Shown: positions 9,449 through 20,968 of the stretch, piece after piece
How the letters are laid out: every line of letters begins with the position of its first letter
Position numbering within the stretch: the stretch's first letter is position 1
NCBI GenBank assembly: GCA_037349315.1
Contig: JBAIAC010000006.1
Span: forward strand, 53,750,501 to 53,814,500
DNA length: 64,000 nucleotides
Source: Chelydra serpentina
Lineage: Eukaryota; Chordata; Testudines; Chelydridae
Direction of reading: 5' to 3'
The notes under the pieces: generated by a model
What the model was told of the DNA's origin: nothing
Databases searched by the model: none
Seen by the model: the letters and a program-made list of their open reading frames with translations, nothing else
Made by a program: the position numbers and the translations under genes

Positions 9449-9633
9449 GGTATGTCTACACTGCAATGAAAGACCATGCTTAAGCTCAGGCTCAAGCCTA
9501 ACACCTCTTGTGTCTAGTACAATTGTGCTAACCAGGGTTCAGACCCAGGGTCCCATGACCCTGCAGGGTCTGAGCATGAGTCAAGCGGGATCCAGGGTTT
9601 GAGACCGATTGCTTTGCAGTGTAGATGCAGCCC
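9449..9633. repeat. Harbinger-type terminal region with inverted copy
   Basis: GTATGTCTACACTGCAA at 9451-9467 is matched in inverse by TTGCAGTGTAGATGCAGCC at about 9614-9633. The pair could be a short MITE or the 5' sub-terminal repeats of the Harbinger element whose genes follow. Similar ends are common in turtle repeats. Confidence 0.55.
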
Positions 9634-9902
9634 CACTTGACTCGTGTCCTGGGAGTCTGCCAGAAGTATCCCACAATTCCATGGGCCAACATCCATAGTC
9701 CTTTCTATCCCAACAATCTCTAATCCACTCTGTTGAAAACAGAAGCCACCCCCTTCCCTTGGCATACAGCAGCAGCTCAGGTCAGCATTAAGCCATTATC
9801 TTCTGCTCACCAAACTGCAAGTACACAATCGGAGAACCTCCTGGATTTGCAATGGAGACCAAGCAGAGTAAGATTTTTGTAAAATGTGCTGCTTCATGGT
9901 AA

Positions 9903-10610
9903 TGGAACCACAGCCAGATTTTGGTGAATCTCTGGCATGAGGCCAATAAAACTGTGAACTTCACCAAAGAACCAGGAATGACCACCTATGCCAGCAGATA
10001 GCTAAAAGCTGGCAGCACTGAAGATTTTCTGGGATCAGTGCAGGAAGCATATTAAGAGGCTGAAGAGCAAGTACCAGAAGACCAGGGACAAGAACTGCAC
10101 ATCAGGCAACTCACCAAGTATATGCCTATATGATAAGAAGTTTGACTGGGTGCAGGCACTGGTGACCAGATGTCCTGATTTTATAGGGACAGTCCCAATT
10201 TGGGGGTCTTTTTCTTATATAGGCTCCTATTACCCCCCCCCCCCACCCCCTTTCCCAATTTTTCACACTTGCTGTCTGGTCACCCTAAGCACTGTGCCTA
10301 GCATGGAGCCAGCCATGTTTCATGATGACCTGGTCAGCCGGGATGGTGCCCTGATGGCCCCTGAATCCAGCCTGGGGACTGATGGGAGCCAGAAGCAGGC
10401 TCCCAGTGAGGTGCATGAAGTGACTCTGTTTATGAAACCAGTCCCTGAGCAGGCAGTGGATCAGGATTAACAGCAAATTCAAAGTCCTTACTTGGAAGAG
10501 CTGTTTGATTCCACTCCCTCACCCCCATTTCCCTGCTGAGGAGCAGCCCACTGCTGAGCCTGCAGAAAAGGTGGTGGAGACAGAAGCCAACTCAGAGCCC
10601 GGTAGGTGTA
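9903..10610 (+). pseudogene. Harbinger Myb/SANT-like DNA-binding protein, broken
   Basis: WNHSQILVNLWHEANK (from 9903) is the first helix of a trihelix/SANT-like domain. After a frame change, QCRKHIKRLKSKYQKTRDKN (10036-10095) is the third helix, and then SGNSP. A MITE at 10161-10288 interrupts the gene, and the acidic tail resumes with PSMEPAMFHDDL at about 10300. Stops and frame changes make it non-functional. In active elements this partner binds sub-terminal DNA and carries the transposase into the nucleus. Confidence 0.7.
10161..10288. mobile_element. TA-MITE nested in the Harbinger gene
   Basis: It starts GGTGACCAGATGTCC and ends TGTCTGGTCACCCTA, like the copies at 5245, 7042 and 17445. 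It contains a poly-C run (about 10231-10241). TA is present on the right but mutated on the left (CTGG). The interrupted gene continues on both sides. Confidence 0.8.
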
Positions 10611-11039
10611 TGACTCCAATTTACAGTTTATTATTACAGTATGAGAAGGATATCTGTTGTAAGCAGCAATGCAAAGCCTTCCTTCTTCAACCCCTCTCCT
10701 GTGGATACCTCCACCTCCCTCCTACGTGCCAAGTGCATGGAAAGCAGGGCCAGGAAGCATGTAGAGGTAGGGGGTTTGAGTCAGGTTTGCAGTATTTCTA
10801 GCTTTTTTTTTTTTTTTGGGGGAAAATATTCTTCTGGTACTTGTTTTGGGGTGTTTTAATACCCATTGACAAATAAAACCTTTTAGGCCTTCAAGAAAGT
10901 TTATTGCTATCACTGCATCACTTGATACAACCATGATTTCAGATAACAAAGCTAAAAACATGATTAGGAGCAATTATACATTAGTAAATAAATGGTATTC
11001 TTCTATTTACCAAGGTACAGCAATTCACATTTCAATTCA

Positions 11040-11890
11040 TCCCATACATGTTGCCCCCCAAATTCATTAATCACTATCATTCATAATTACATCACATGGC
11101 AATCAAGCCCACACAACTTTCAAAGCACTAAATGCCCCACGCCAACATTTAACTAGCCTCCCCCCCACCATCCCCAAAGCGTATTTGTACAGGTACTATT
11201 CTTCCTATTCCATTGGGCCAAGTCCATAATGTGAGAACACAAAGCACCCCTAACTTCTGCTGCCCGGGTACAACCAGCTTCTGCAGTGATAGTTGCACTT
11301 TCTGGCTGAGGGTACCGATTCAACGGCCCCTCGCTGGTCCATTCAGGGGGAATGGCTCACCTCCAGCTGCACAAATGTTGAGAAGAGCATAGCAAGGCAC
11401 TGTCACGAGGACAGCATTAGTTACACTGGCATCCAAATAGGTCTGTAGACATCTCCAATGTGTTTTAATCTTCCAAAAGCACATTCCACAACCATTCTAC
11501 ACCTGCAATTAAACTTTCTTTTGCCAGGGCGTCTGAAATCAAGGTATAGTTTCATAAGCCAAGACAAAAAATGGTAACTACAGGGTCCCCCAGAACAACA
11601 GTGGGGTCAGTAACTCCATTTATGTCAATGTCATTTGGTGGGAATAGTGTCCCAGCCTGTCCATGACTGTAGTGGCAAAAATTCTGGCATCATGAAGTTT
11701 TTGAGTACAGCCCATGTTGACATTCATAAATCAGCCTCCGTGGTCCATGAGGACCTGCATAACAATGGAGTAGTACCCTTTGCAGTTTATGTACTCATGT
11801 GCTCATTGAGGAGGGCAAACTATGGGCATACGAGTCCTGTCAATAGTCCCAGCACATTTTGGAAACCCCATTGTCTCAAAGCCAGCAATT
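11040..11890 (-). pseudogene. PIF/Harbinger DDE transposase, broken
   Basis: Minus-strand pieces in order from 11890 down: ETMGFPKCAGTIDRTRMPIV (first catalytic Asp in TID), EYINCKGYYSIVMQVLMDHGG (second Asp in the MDH region), KLHDARIF, a LGDP-like segment, then FNCRCRMVVECAFGRLK, which carries the catalytic Glu in VVE. These are the landmark motifs of HARBI1-like transposases. Several stops and at least two frame changes separate the pieces. I do not see evidence that this is a domesticated host gene. Confidence 0.75.
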
Positions 11891-12132
11891 AACCTCCAAT
11901 TAACCACAGCAGGGAGCCTCAAGCCCCCTCTGCTTCTTCCTGCCCAGAGCCCCGGCCACCTGAAGGAGCCCTGACTCCCGACACCCCTCCCCCAACAGCT
12001 GGAGGAGCCCTGGGCCGGCCTGAGCCACCCCAGCTGTGCTGCACCTCCCACCCTGAGACCCCAAGCTTCCCAGCGCTTGTCTCTTTCCAAAGAACCTGAG
12101 CTTTTATATGCCCCATGCATGTTCCGGGACAG

Positions 12133-12245
12133 CTGAGGAGGCGGTATGTTCTACTCAGTTTCCTGGGTTCATCAGTAATCTCCCAGGATTCCAGAGAGAT
12201 TACTGATGAACCCAGGAAGCTGAGTAGAACATACTGCCTCCTCAG
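12133..12245. repeat. Near-perfect hairpin, 50-bp arms
   Basis: Arms 12133-12182 and 12196-12245 are reverse complements at 48 of 50 positions with a 13-base spacer. The arms read CTGAGGAGGC...AGTAATCTC. No known family was recognised, and no flanking target duplication was found. Confidence 0.9.
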
Positions 12246-12349
12246 CCCCCCAGAACCTGGGAGAACACTTTATCTCAGTAGTTACAGCTCAAAAGAATTC
12301 TAGAAATAACTTTATTGAAACTGATTTATTTTGGTGAAGAGAGTAGCCG

Positions 12350-13250
12350 CAGGGACGAATGGGGGAGCAGGTGGATTTGGGGCGGCAGGGTCCACCAGGG
12401 GGTGCCCACCCGCCATTTCCCCTGCCATACTCAGAGGGGATGGGGATGAGTAGTGAAGGGGGGTGGAAGGGGAGAGTCCAGCCACTCCTCCCCACTAGGC
12501 TGCGGGCAGGGGAGGAGGGCACAAATGTGGGGGAGGAGGGTACCGAGATGCCTTAATCAGGCAGGGAAGCAGGGGATGTGATAACTGACACGGGATGGGA
12601 ATACCAGCTGCTCCAGCTGCACTGGTAGGGGAGGGCTACAATATCATAGGGGGTGTAGTGAATAAAGGGGTTCAACATAAAAGGGGAAGGAGGAGCACAA
12701 GTGTGTAGGGGGAAAACATGGGTGCACGGAATGAGGGGGCTAGACAAAGGGGGATCAGTGGAAGGCAGGTTGGAAAACAGGCCGGGGCTAAGGCAGGAAA
12801 GCCTGGGGCACTAACTGTAAGGGTTAGGGTGGGGCAGGGAGACCAGCCAACATTCAGGAATCAGGGCGGGGCAGGAAAACCAACACACTGCTGGGGACTG
12901 GGGTGGGGTAGGCAAGCAGGCAAACAGCCAGGGGCTGGGGTTGGACAGGCAACAAGGGGAGAGGGGGGACATACTGCTGCAGGAAGGCTTGTGGGTAAAA
13001 ATGAGGGTGGGGAGGTCTACCAGCTGAAAGCAGCAGAGGAGGGAGGGTGGCAAGTGCATCCACTTGTGCTTAAAAACTCAGTCTATGCTGGCTGCTGCAA
13101 TAGTCCCAGATGATGGAGGAGGCCTCGGCAAGCAGCTGAGTCCAGGAGTGAGGAGCGGAGGCAGATGGTAGGTAGGGATGATGGAGAGGACAGGAGGGCT
13201 CGAGGGGGGAGGGGGACAGATGGACAAAGGGGTAGAAATATTTATTTCTA
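12350..13250. repeat. G/A-rich low-complexity block with imperfect direct repeats
   Basis: The plus strand is strongly G-rich. Between 12780 and 12960 the words GGGGCTGGGG / GGGGCAGG / AACCAACA recur at about 50-60-base spacing, as a decayed tandem array. ORFs on both strands here (up to 131 aa) are low-complexity by-products. Confidence 0.6.
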
Positions 13251-13259
13251 CCTTTGCTT

Positions 13260-14480
13260 CCCATATTAACCAGAATGGGCTTTTAACCAAAGTTATTGTC
13301 TTTAACATTGTGGAATTGTGATTTTTTGCGCACCAGCTAGACTCTTCTTAAACAATTCCAAATTTCTATTCAAATTTTTCTGTCTAATGTTTTTCTTCCA
13401 ATCAATTTCATTCATATTTTTCCACAGCTTTCAGAAATTAGCCCTTTTGAAGAACTAAATATATTTATCACTGATTGAATCTGTCCTCTATTTGCCTTTA
13501 ATGAACATAATCAGGTCATAATCACTGGTCATAATCACAGGCAACCACTAACTTGTAGCCAGTGATCAATTAATATTTAGCCATTACAATGAGGTGTTAA
13601 AATAGAGTTCCCACATGTTGGGTTCAATTTTTAGACACTACAGTGGTGTTTTACTAGTGACTACATGAAACTTCAAGCATGTGTCCCCCAGACTGAAGTC
13701 CTCCATGATAACACAAATGTTCTTTCTACAAATTGCAGACAGAGTCTGAAGGAGCAACTAGTCCTGCTCTTCTGGTCTTTATTAAAAACATTTATTTTGA
13801 AAATTCCACCTCTTTCCTTCTTAGTCAAAAAGGTTTTTTAGTCTTTGTGGTGCTTAGGGACATATCTGAATGGTAGAGTAAGCATTGTGCTTTTTTTTTT
13901 AACATTATGTTTGAGGAAAACAAAAATAATTAAATATTGTCTATTAGGAAAGAAAGCAAATGGTGGTTAAAATGTTCACATCAGGTGCCACTTTGTTAGA
14001 TCTAATGAAATCTGAGGTTTTTGGGGTTTTTTTTGCAAATGATTGTTTGAAATATGCTTTTGGAAAATGTACATAAAAATAGAACTACTGTTTGTATTCA
14101 TATTCACTGTACAAATAATAGTACTGTACTTTGTTAGTTAATCAGGATTTCTGTTTTATGCTAATGGAAAACATGTGGAATGAGCTATGGAAATGAGCTA
14201 GCACAATCTCGTTCCATTTCAGGTTTTTGTATACTGTATTAGAGCTATTTTGACTACTCATGGTGGAGTTGATGGTTTGCTGTAAGTCTATTTTTCTACT
14301 TCGATTCTTTTGCGGAGGTAACACGAATCTTGTAACTAAACTCTAAAACCCCCAAGGGTGTGATTAAAGTTCATTATTTGCCAAAGTGTCTGTGAAAGGA
14401 TATATCAGGCTATCACATTCCTTTCAGGCAGGCTGATGCTATAATCCCAATGCACTCAATATTCCAGTTGAAGTCAATGA
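13260..14480. other. AT-rich sequence, no feature recognised
   Basis: No credible ORF, repeat boundary or exon is visible. Short poly-T runs occur at about 13891 and 14023. Confidence 0.4.
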
Positions 14481-15258
14481 CTCATAGAAATGTAGGACTG
14501 GAAGGGACCTTAAGAAGTCAGGAAGTCCAGCCCCCTGCACTTAGAAGGGCCAAGTAAACCTAGACCATCCCTGACTGGTGTTTCTCTAACCTGTTCTTAG
14601 AAACCTCCAGTGCCAGGGATTCCACAACCTCCCCTGGAAGCTAATTCCAGAGCATAAAATACCCTTGTAGTTAGAAAGCTTTTCCTAATATCTATCATAA
14701 ATCTCCCTTGCTGCAGATAAAACTGATTAATTCTTGTCCTACCTTCAGTGGACATGGAGCACAACTGATCACAGTCCTCAACCTATCTGAAGACTATTAT
14801 CAGCTCCTCCTCCCCTGCACAGTGTTCTTTTTTTGAAGACTAAACACACCCAGTTTTTTTAACCTTTCCTCATAGGTCAGGTTTTCAAAATCATATGTTT
14901 TGTTGCTCTCCTCTCAACTCTCTCCAGATCTTTCCTAAAGCATGGTGCCCAGAACTGTACATAGTACTCAAGCTGTGGCCTCACCAGTGTTGAGTAGGAT
15001 GGAACAATTACCTCCTATGTCTTACATCCAACACTCCTTTTGATACACACCAGACTGATATTAACCTTTTTCGCAAGTGCATCACACTGCTGAATTATAT
15101 TCAATTTGTGATCCACTATAACCCCCAGATCCTTTTCAGCAGTATTATCACCTAGCCAGATAGTCCCAATTTCATAGTTGTGCATCTGATTTTTTTCCCC
15201 TTGCTAAATGAAGTCCTTTGCACTTGTCTTTATTGAATTCCATCTTGGGGAAGGCATA
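14481..15258 (-). mobile_element. CR1-type LINE, 3' region
   Basis: It begins tcatagaaatgtaggactgg and continues through gggaccttaagaagtcaggaagtccagccccctgcac, the complement of a CR1 3' end and the C-terminal ORF2 coding part (gcttttcctaatatc, ccttgctgcagataaaa, ggtgcccagaactgtaca). It is 5'-truncated near 15258, as usual for LINEs, and too diverged to read through. Confidence 0.85.
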
Positions 15259-17444
15259 TAAAGCAATGCTAGATCAGGTCCATTGATTTTAAGTTAGAGC
15301 CTAATCCTGTAAACCATTACTCATGTGACTTGCTCTCACTCTTAGACTACTCATCTAACTAAAGATGATGCATATGAGTAAGAGTCTGCAGGATTAGACC
15401 CATAGTTATTATGTAAGGTTCCAACTCTGCAACTGATAGCTCAGTGAAAGGAAGGCTATTGTGACAAACTTTAATTCCCACCAATATGTTTGTATTGTCA
15501 AGACTGTCTTCACAAGAAAAAGGACTAGAAATAGAGCTGGCTAGATACCGACAATTCCATTATGCAACAGCTTTTGAAGTTATGAAATGTGTTTTTATTC
15601 TTCACTGCCCTGAAAACAAAACCTTTAGAACATTTTTGTGAAAAGGGACTGTTTCAAAATGTTCATTTTCCAACTGAAAAGGACAGGTTTTTGATACAGG
15701 TCTCTCTCTTTCTGGAAGTGACCTGAAAGATGATGCTGGACCTCAGAAATCTACCCATTAAAATCAATATATTTCCACAAAACATTTCAATGTCAACAAA
15801 ATAGCACAGTTCAACGCCAACAACGTTTCAATGAGCTCTAGCTAGCTTTTTTGTTTTTAAAAAGGTAACTTAATATTAGCTTTGAGAGTTGGGTAGTCTC
15901 CAGAACTGATGGGCATAAAAGCGGAGCTATGACAATAGGGCCCAATGCCTGGATTTAGAAAGCTGATCTCAGGCTGAATTTCATAACCCTGTACTGACTC
16001 ATTACTAGTGATTGCAGGCCTCATTGTTGTTTCTAACAAATCATAATTCCACTTTTGAGCTTTATAAGACATATACACCAAAGCATTGCAATCCATGTTT
16101 ATTGTCATGATTTGGTACTAAAACTGAAAAGAAGAATGGTAGTCCACTGGTATGGTTAGTAATAGTCCTAGAAAGAGTAGTCGGTGCTAAGCCTGGGGAA
16201 AAATCTTTTTTTAAGCATTAAAATACAATAGTTAATCTGCGCTATGTCATGGAATTTTATTGGAAAATGTAAAAATCAGATTTACCCTGTGCTTGGTGGG
16301 GGTAACACATTCTCCAATTTTATTGAAGTCTAGCATTGCCCTAAACTCCTCATACGCCGGGCATTTTAGTGGCAATTCTATTGCTCTAACCAACTATCAG
16401 AAGAAATTGCTGGAGAAGGCTGATGTAGCTGCTAATGTCTTTATCCACCAGAATGTCTCAGCACCTCTGTACTGAAATTGCCTCCTGCTGAATATTACGT
16501 GTCAATAAATACCAAACCAACTCTAGTGCCTTCAAATCCAAGGAGCTGCCACAAGATAATAGATGTGCACTGAGTCTAAGAAAACTGTATTGAAAGTGCT
16601 ACAGTCAAATGTATAAAGTTTACAGTATAATTCATTTAGCTAAATGTTAATGCTATATATTACAGGGTTTACTATATTACAGTGTTGAATTGTGTGTCTG
16701 TATTCGCCATGTTGCTATTCAGAATTATCACAGTGACTTATCCGTACTGAAATAACACTGCTTTATGACTCAGCTCACAGTGTGGATAAATTAGCTAATG
16801 CTCATATAATGCCTTGAGCATTACCTGCTAACTGCTATTTATACTGTATAATGTACTTCATCCTAACAGTCTTAAAACGGTTTAACATGTTGTCATGATG
16901 TCTGGAGTGCCTCACAACCATGAGTGCCTACCAGCTCAGCACAGACTGTCAAAAACAGGGTAGACACCCCAAACTGATTTTACCAAGCCAGTAACAAATG
17001 TGAACTCCTGGATCACTATAACAGTCTTACCATGGAGTCACAGACAGACCCTTTAGCATCTCCACTCTATCTTGCCACCCAGGCAAGCTGGAGTTAGTGA
17101 TAAACCAAAAATCACACCACATTCAGACTGCTTCCAATCCCAAGAAATCAGTCACTTACCCCAGACCAACTGGTACCCTAAAATCTTACACCAAAGACAA
17201 CACCTGTAGCTAATTTTGTAATAAACTATCTAAAGTTACACATACAAATAGAATAATCATATCCAGTAAATCATAACCTTTCCAATGATATCTCACATGA
17301 CCTATCATGCATAAAATACATCAGAATGATGCCATAATCATATCATAATACTATCTCTATCAGGAATATGGGGTGCAGTGTCACAAGGGGAATAATGATA
17401 AACTCTAAAAGAAATGAATGAGAAACACACCATTGTGATGGAAC
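15259..17444. other. No gene recognised
   Basis: AT-rich sequence. The words around 15295-15410 (a recurrent 'ctgcaggattagaccc' pattern) resemble an old dispersed repeat, but I cannot delimit it. Confidence 0.35.
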
Positions 17445-17505
17445 TAGAGTGACCAGATGTCCCGATTTGATAGGGACAGTCCTGAATTTTTTGGGTCAGA
17501 ACTGA
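17445..17505 (+). mobile_element. TA-target MITE, left end only
   Basis: The sequence AGAGTGACCAGATGTCCCGA followed by tagggacagtcctgaattttttgggtc matches the left end of the family at 5245, 7042 and 10161. The right end is missing. Confidence 0.65.
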
Positions 17506-17829
17506 AATCAGTTGTGATGGGACTGTGTTTCTGCCCAGCCTGCTAAGAGCTAAAAATCACCAAGAGGCTGAACTCATCCAGCAAATGGTACAGCCCTCGT
17601 TCTCAGAATTTTCAAAATGACTCCTATTCCTCCACTGTGTTCCTATCACCTTTCCTGTCTCTCTCTTTCAGATTTTTCTCTTTCACTGTACCCGCTTCAC
17701 TGCTGTTGAAAGTAGGTCCCTTATTTTGTGCCTAAATAGCTGCTGAGTTCTCTTGAAAATCTTATCCTTATTCTTGTTGTGCATCAGGTCTCCACATGTA
17801 AAAGGGTGCTAATGATACTTTGTCATCCC

Positions 17830-18000
17830 CCTCTTTGTCTGTTTAGGCCTTATGCCCTTTGAGGGTGGGTACGTCTCTTACTACCAAAGTACACAGTGTC
17901 TAGCAGAAGAGTGCTCCAGTCATAGATGCCACCACTAAGCAGCACTGTAAGAGAAATAAGTACTGTGACTATTTATTAATAATATTAATAAATTTTCCTG
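17830..18000 (+). mobile_element. SINE with L2-like 3' tail
   Basis: The order cctttgagggtgggtacgtct, acagtgtctagcagaag, then attattaataatattaata matches the 3' end shared by L2-mobilised SINEs (in mammals, the 'gtgcctggcacatag...aataaat' end of MIR/L2). The 5' limit is unclear. Confidence 0.5.
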
Positions 18001-18446
18001 AACCTGCCTTGGTCCAGTTATCTTGTCAGGTAACTTATTTGATATATTTATTGCACATTATATGAAAAACTCTAGCTGTAAACTTTATTTAATCCTATCT
18101 TTTAGATTATAGGCCCTACTTTTTTAGCCCTTTTTTTTTTTAGCTGTTAATCACTAACAGAAATCTGCACCAAACCCTGTGCCATTGTCTTTGCTATGGA
18201 ATTTATTTTCCAATTATTGCCTGTAATTCATCTGGGCCTGGAGCTTTCATCATCTTTTTGTAATTCTGATGATCCCATTTTCTGTTCTCATACAATGGTA
18301 AAAGCCATTAAACATGCCATTTTTTACTTCTTGGAAATGGATTCCATGGAAATGGAGTCTTTTTGGGACATTATCCATTTCTCTGCTGAATCAATTAGGC
18401 GAAGGAATAATTTAAGTCCCAAGTTATATCAATATTGTCTATGAAG

Positions 18447-19386
18447 TGTTACACAATGATGTGGAAGCGTGTACCCTCGAGAGCCACCTGGCAGGGCGAG
18501 GGTATGTGTGCACCTGTTATCTACCAGGGCACAGTACTAAGGTTCGCGTGGATGTTCGGAGGGAACCCCCCTGGAGCTGATGGGAACCACACAGACACCG
18601 AGGCAATAAGGCTAGAAATTTCAGCTTTATTGCCAATGACACTTATAACCTAGGTTTACAATACACAATTAATGCAAAAAACAAGATTACCCCTATTAAA
18701 AACAGCAACAGTCCTTGGAGTTGTTCTAAATCCCAATAATTACTTGGGATGAGCCACGGACTAGTAGAATTAGAGGAATAATACATAGGATACTTTTACA
18801 ACAATGAATTACAATTGAAGGGGAAGGGGTAAAGCAAAATATTAAAACAATAAGGTATTAAAGAATACTTACGAATACAAACCCGTATACAAACATTACG
18901 GCCGGCACACGCTGAGTTGGGGGAGGTTTTCGGGTTGATCAGGCCCGAATTGCGAATTCGTGACTGGTATGTGTCTTCGGTTCCTCCTTCCCCTCCCTCG
19001 GGGGGACGAGACAGATATACCTAAGATGACGCGTCCTTGGGGCCAGAATGACGCGTTTTTGGGGGGCAGTTTTTTGTACCAAATAAGGTAAAAAAAAGAG
19101 ACCTGTTTTTGTTTCTCCCTTGACTATTTCCCCATATCTGGTGGAGAGACAGGGGAGAACGGGGGGGGGGGGGGGGCTGCCCCCCTCAGCAGTTACAAAT
19201 TCTGAGAAGTTGTTTTGTTCATTTGGGCGGTTGAGCAAGATCACTTCCCTGGGGGGTGAGATGGTGGTGTGTGCAATTCTAACTGCCACAGATAGCAAAC
19301 CTGTTTAGAGGCAAGCAGGGCCCCTAGATATGTATTCTCGAGGGCAGGGCAGAGATAGTAACCCGAGGGGAGCAATTCTTTTAACA
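18447..19386 (-). mobile_element. Probable solo LTR of an endogenous retrovirus-type element
   Basis: On the minus strand there is AATAAA (complement of 18632-18637), a U5-like stretch and a terminal TGTAACA-type end at 18447, as expected for an LTR 3' end. CpG density is high compared with the flank, suggesting a young insertion. A direct repeat AATGACGCGT-like occurs at about 19026 and 19046 in the presumed U3. The right limit is provisional (TTAACA at 19381-19386) because no clean target duplication was found. No internal retroviral genes are seen. Confidence 0.45.
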
Positions 19387-19879
19387 AATGAACCTTCTTA
19401 TTCTGCAACATTAATAATTTATTTTCATGCCTGCTATGTGTGTTACCAGCTCCATCTGCATACAATAGATTTTCCTTAAGCACCCCATAGTTTCCTCTCT
19501 CTCTCTGCTTTTATGTTATTCCATTTGATTTTAACTAGCATACACTGCATCTTATCCATTGTGGCCTCTTTCTGACTCTTCACACTGGAAACAAAGAAGG
19601 GCCTAAATCCAGCAATCTGTTCAATGGGGTGGAGTCCTGTGCTTTCACAGAGACTGCAGTGTGCATCACCCCATAGGGGCACTGGAATCCACCCTGATGC
19701 TAGTACTCACATGATTGTGGCCATGGTTCCAGAGATAGAAGATAATTTAATTAAAAAACAGGAAACAAAAGAAAGAACCTTTCAAATATCTAAATGTAAA
19801 TCAGATAGTATAGTTAAAGTAGAAGAAAAATGTGTTTTTGCTAGGAGTAGAAATAAGATCTTCCCCCACTCTGTAATCA

Positions 19880-20330
19880 ATTGCCCTGTTGACTGAATGA
19901 GGTGAGAATGAGTGAGGCTTGGAAGACGAGCACCTCCAGACAGCCACAACAGTTGGAGAGGGGATGGGAGCCAGATCCAAGGACAATACAACTTGTCAAG
20001 TGGGCTCAATAAAGAAGAGCAGACATATTGACGGCCTTAGAAGCGAGCACCTTCTTTGGAAAACACCCTCTTTGAACAACATTGGGACAACACCCAGAGA
20101 AAAGCAGCACAAAGACCAACGGACACAGACCCAGATTTTGAATCTGGTACAGATTTGCATAAGAGGGAAGCTGCTATAAAAGTGAGGGGTCTTGCAGAAG
20201 ACCCCGGGTCTCGTCTTGTCACCATCGGAGCATCGATCTGGATCTGCAGAAGCCTGGCTCCACCCCATCTAACTCCCCTGGCCAGTGAAGTTAAGGGGAG
20301 CAACCAGTTGGTAACAGCAGCAAGACGGAG
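19880..20330 (+). mobile_element. Unclassified repeat with TATA-like box
   Basis: The block has CTATAAAAG at 20173-20181, AATAAAG at about 20007, and a GC-rich stretch ending in a TG/TA simple repeat. I remember comparable sequence from turtle retroelement LTRs but cannot fix ends or family. Confidence 0.3.
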
Positions 20331-20408
20331 TGTGTGTCTGTGTGTGTGTTTGTGTGTGTGAGTGCATGAGTGATATATATATAAATTATATATATTATAT
20401 ATATATAA
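20331..20408. repeat. (TG)n/(TA)n simple repeat
   Basis: TGTGTG runs are followed by ATATAT-type sequence directly downstream of the unclassified repeat. Confidence 0.9.
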
Positions 20409-20729
20409 TCCATCAGATTGTCAGACAAAAGGAGAAATGAAGTTTGTAAAATAGGATATTTATTTATCTCAAGATAAACAGTAAAGTGCAGTGGTGACAT
20501 CAGTATTTGGCATAAATATGCCTCTTAATCAGGAAAGCAGCATGACTTTTCCTGTTTGTATGATGATAATGCCCCCAAGGCTTTATTTTTCAATTTCAAA
20601 GTCCCAGTTGCTGGCTTCTTAGTTTCGAAGATGCAGCCAAGCTATAAAAAAAAGTTTAAAACCATTAGTATTGTCCTTAAAAATAACCACTCAATGAACA
20701 GGCCATTGTACAGTGTCCCATTGTGCATA

Positions 20730-20960
20730 CAGTTTGGAGCTGGCTGGTGAAATGGAGGGAGGCCCAGAACCGGGGTCTGGGCTTTCTATGCCCCCAAGAT
20801 GGACCTGACCGAGGGGTCCTGTTTTCTGTACCTACAAGCTCTGTTTTGGACTGTGTTCCTGTAGTCTAATAAACCTTCTATTTTACTGGCTGGCTGAGAG
20901 TCACGGTGAATCGCAGGAAGTGGGGGGTACAGGGCCTTGACTCCCGCACACTCCATGACA
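20730..20960 (+). mobile_element. 5'-truncated LTR, same family as the solo LTR at 27781-28215
   Basis: AGTTTGGAGCTGG..., CTAATAAACCTTCT (poly-A signal 20868-20873), ACTGGCTGGCTGAGAGTCAC and the end CACTCCATGACA match in order the reverse complement of the LTR at 27781-28215. About the first half is missing. The right end CA is at 20960. Confidence 0.8.
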
Positions 20961-20968
20961 CTTACAAT

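Larger units (their letters stand above)
9449..11900. mobile_element. PIF/Harbinger DNA transposon relic
   Basis: The two genes expected in PIF/Harbinger elements are both present as broken copies: a Myb/SANT-like DNA-binding protein on the plus strand (about 9903-10610) and a DDE transposase on the minus strand (about 11040-11890), converging. The left end may be the GTATGTCTACACTGC repeat at 9451. I could not find a matching right end, so the right limit is set by coding homology and the element may extend into the G-rich block to about 13250. Confidence 0.7.

Noticed and set aside
11803..12120. 105-aa minus-strand ORF overlapping the transposase start
   Set aside because: Only its C-terminal part (from ETMGFPKCAG) is transposase-like. 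The Gly/Trp-rich remainder looks like chance coding in G-rich sequence.
12718..13113. 131-aa plus-strand ORF
   Set aside because: Gly/Lys-rich translation of a purine-skewed tract with decayed tandem repeats. No domain.
20007..20181. AATAAA and TATAAAAG considered as a host promoter or gene end
   Set aside because: The poly-A-like signal precedes the TATA-like box and no exon follows; a repeat origin is more likely.
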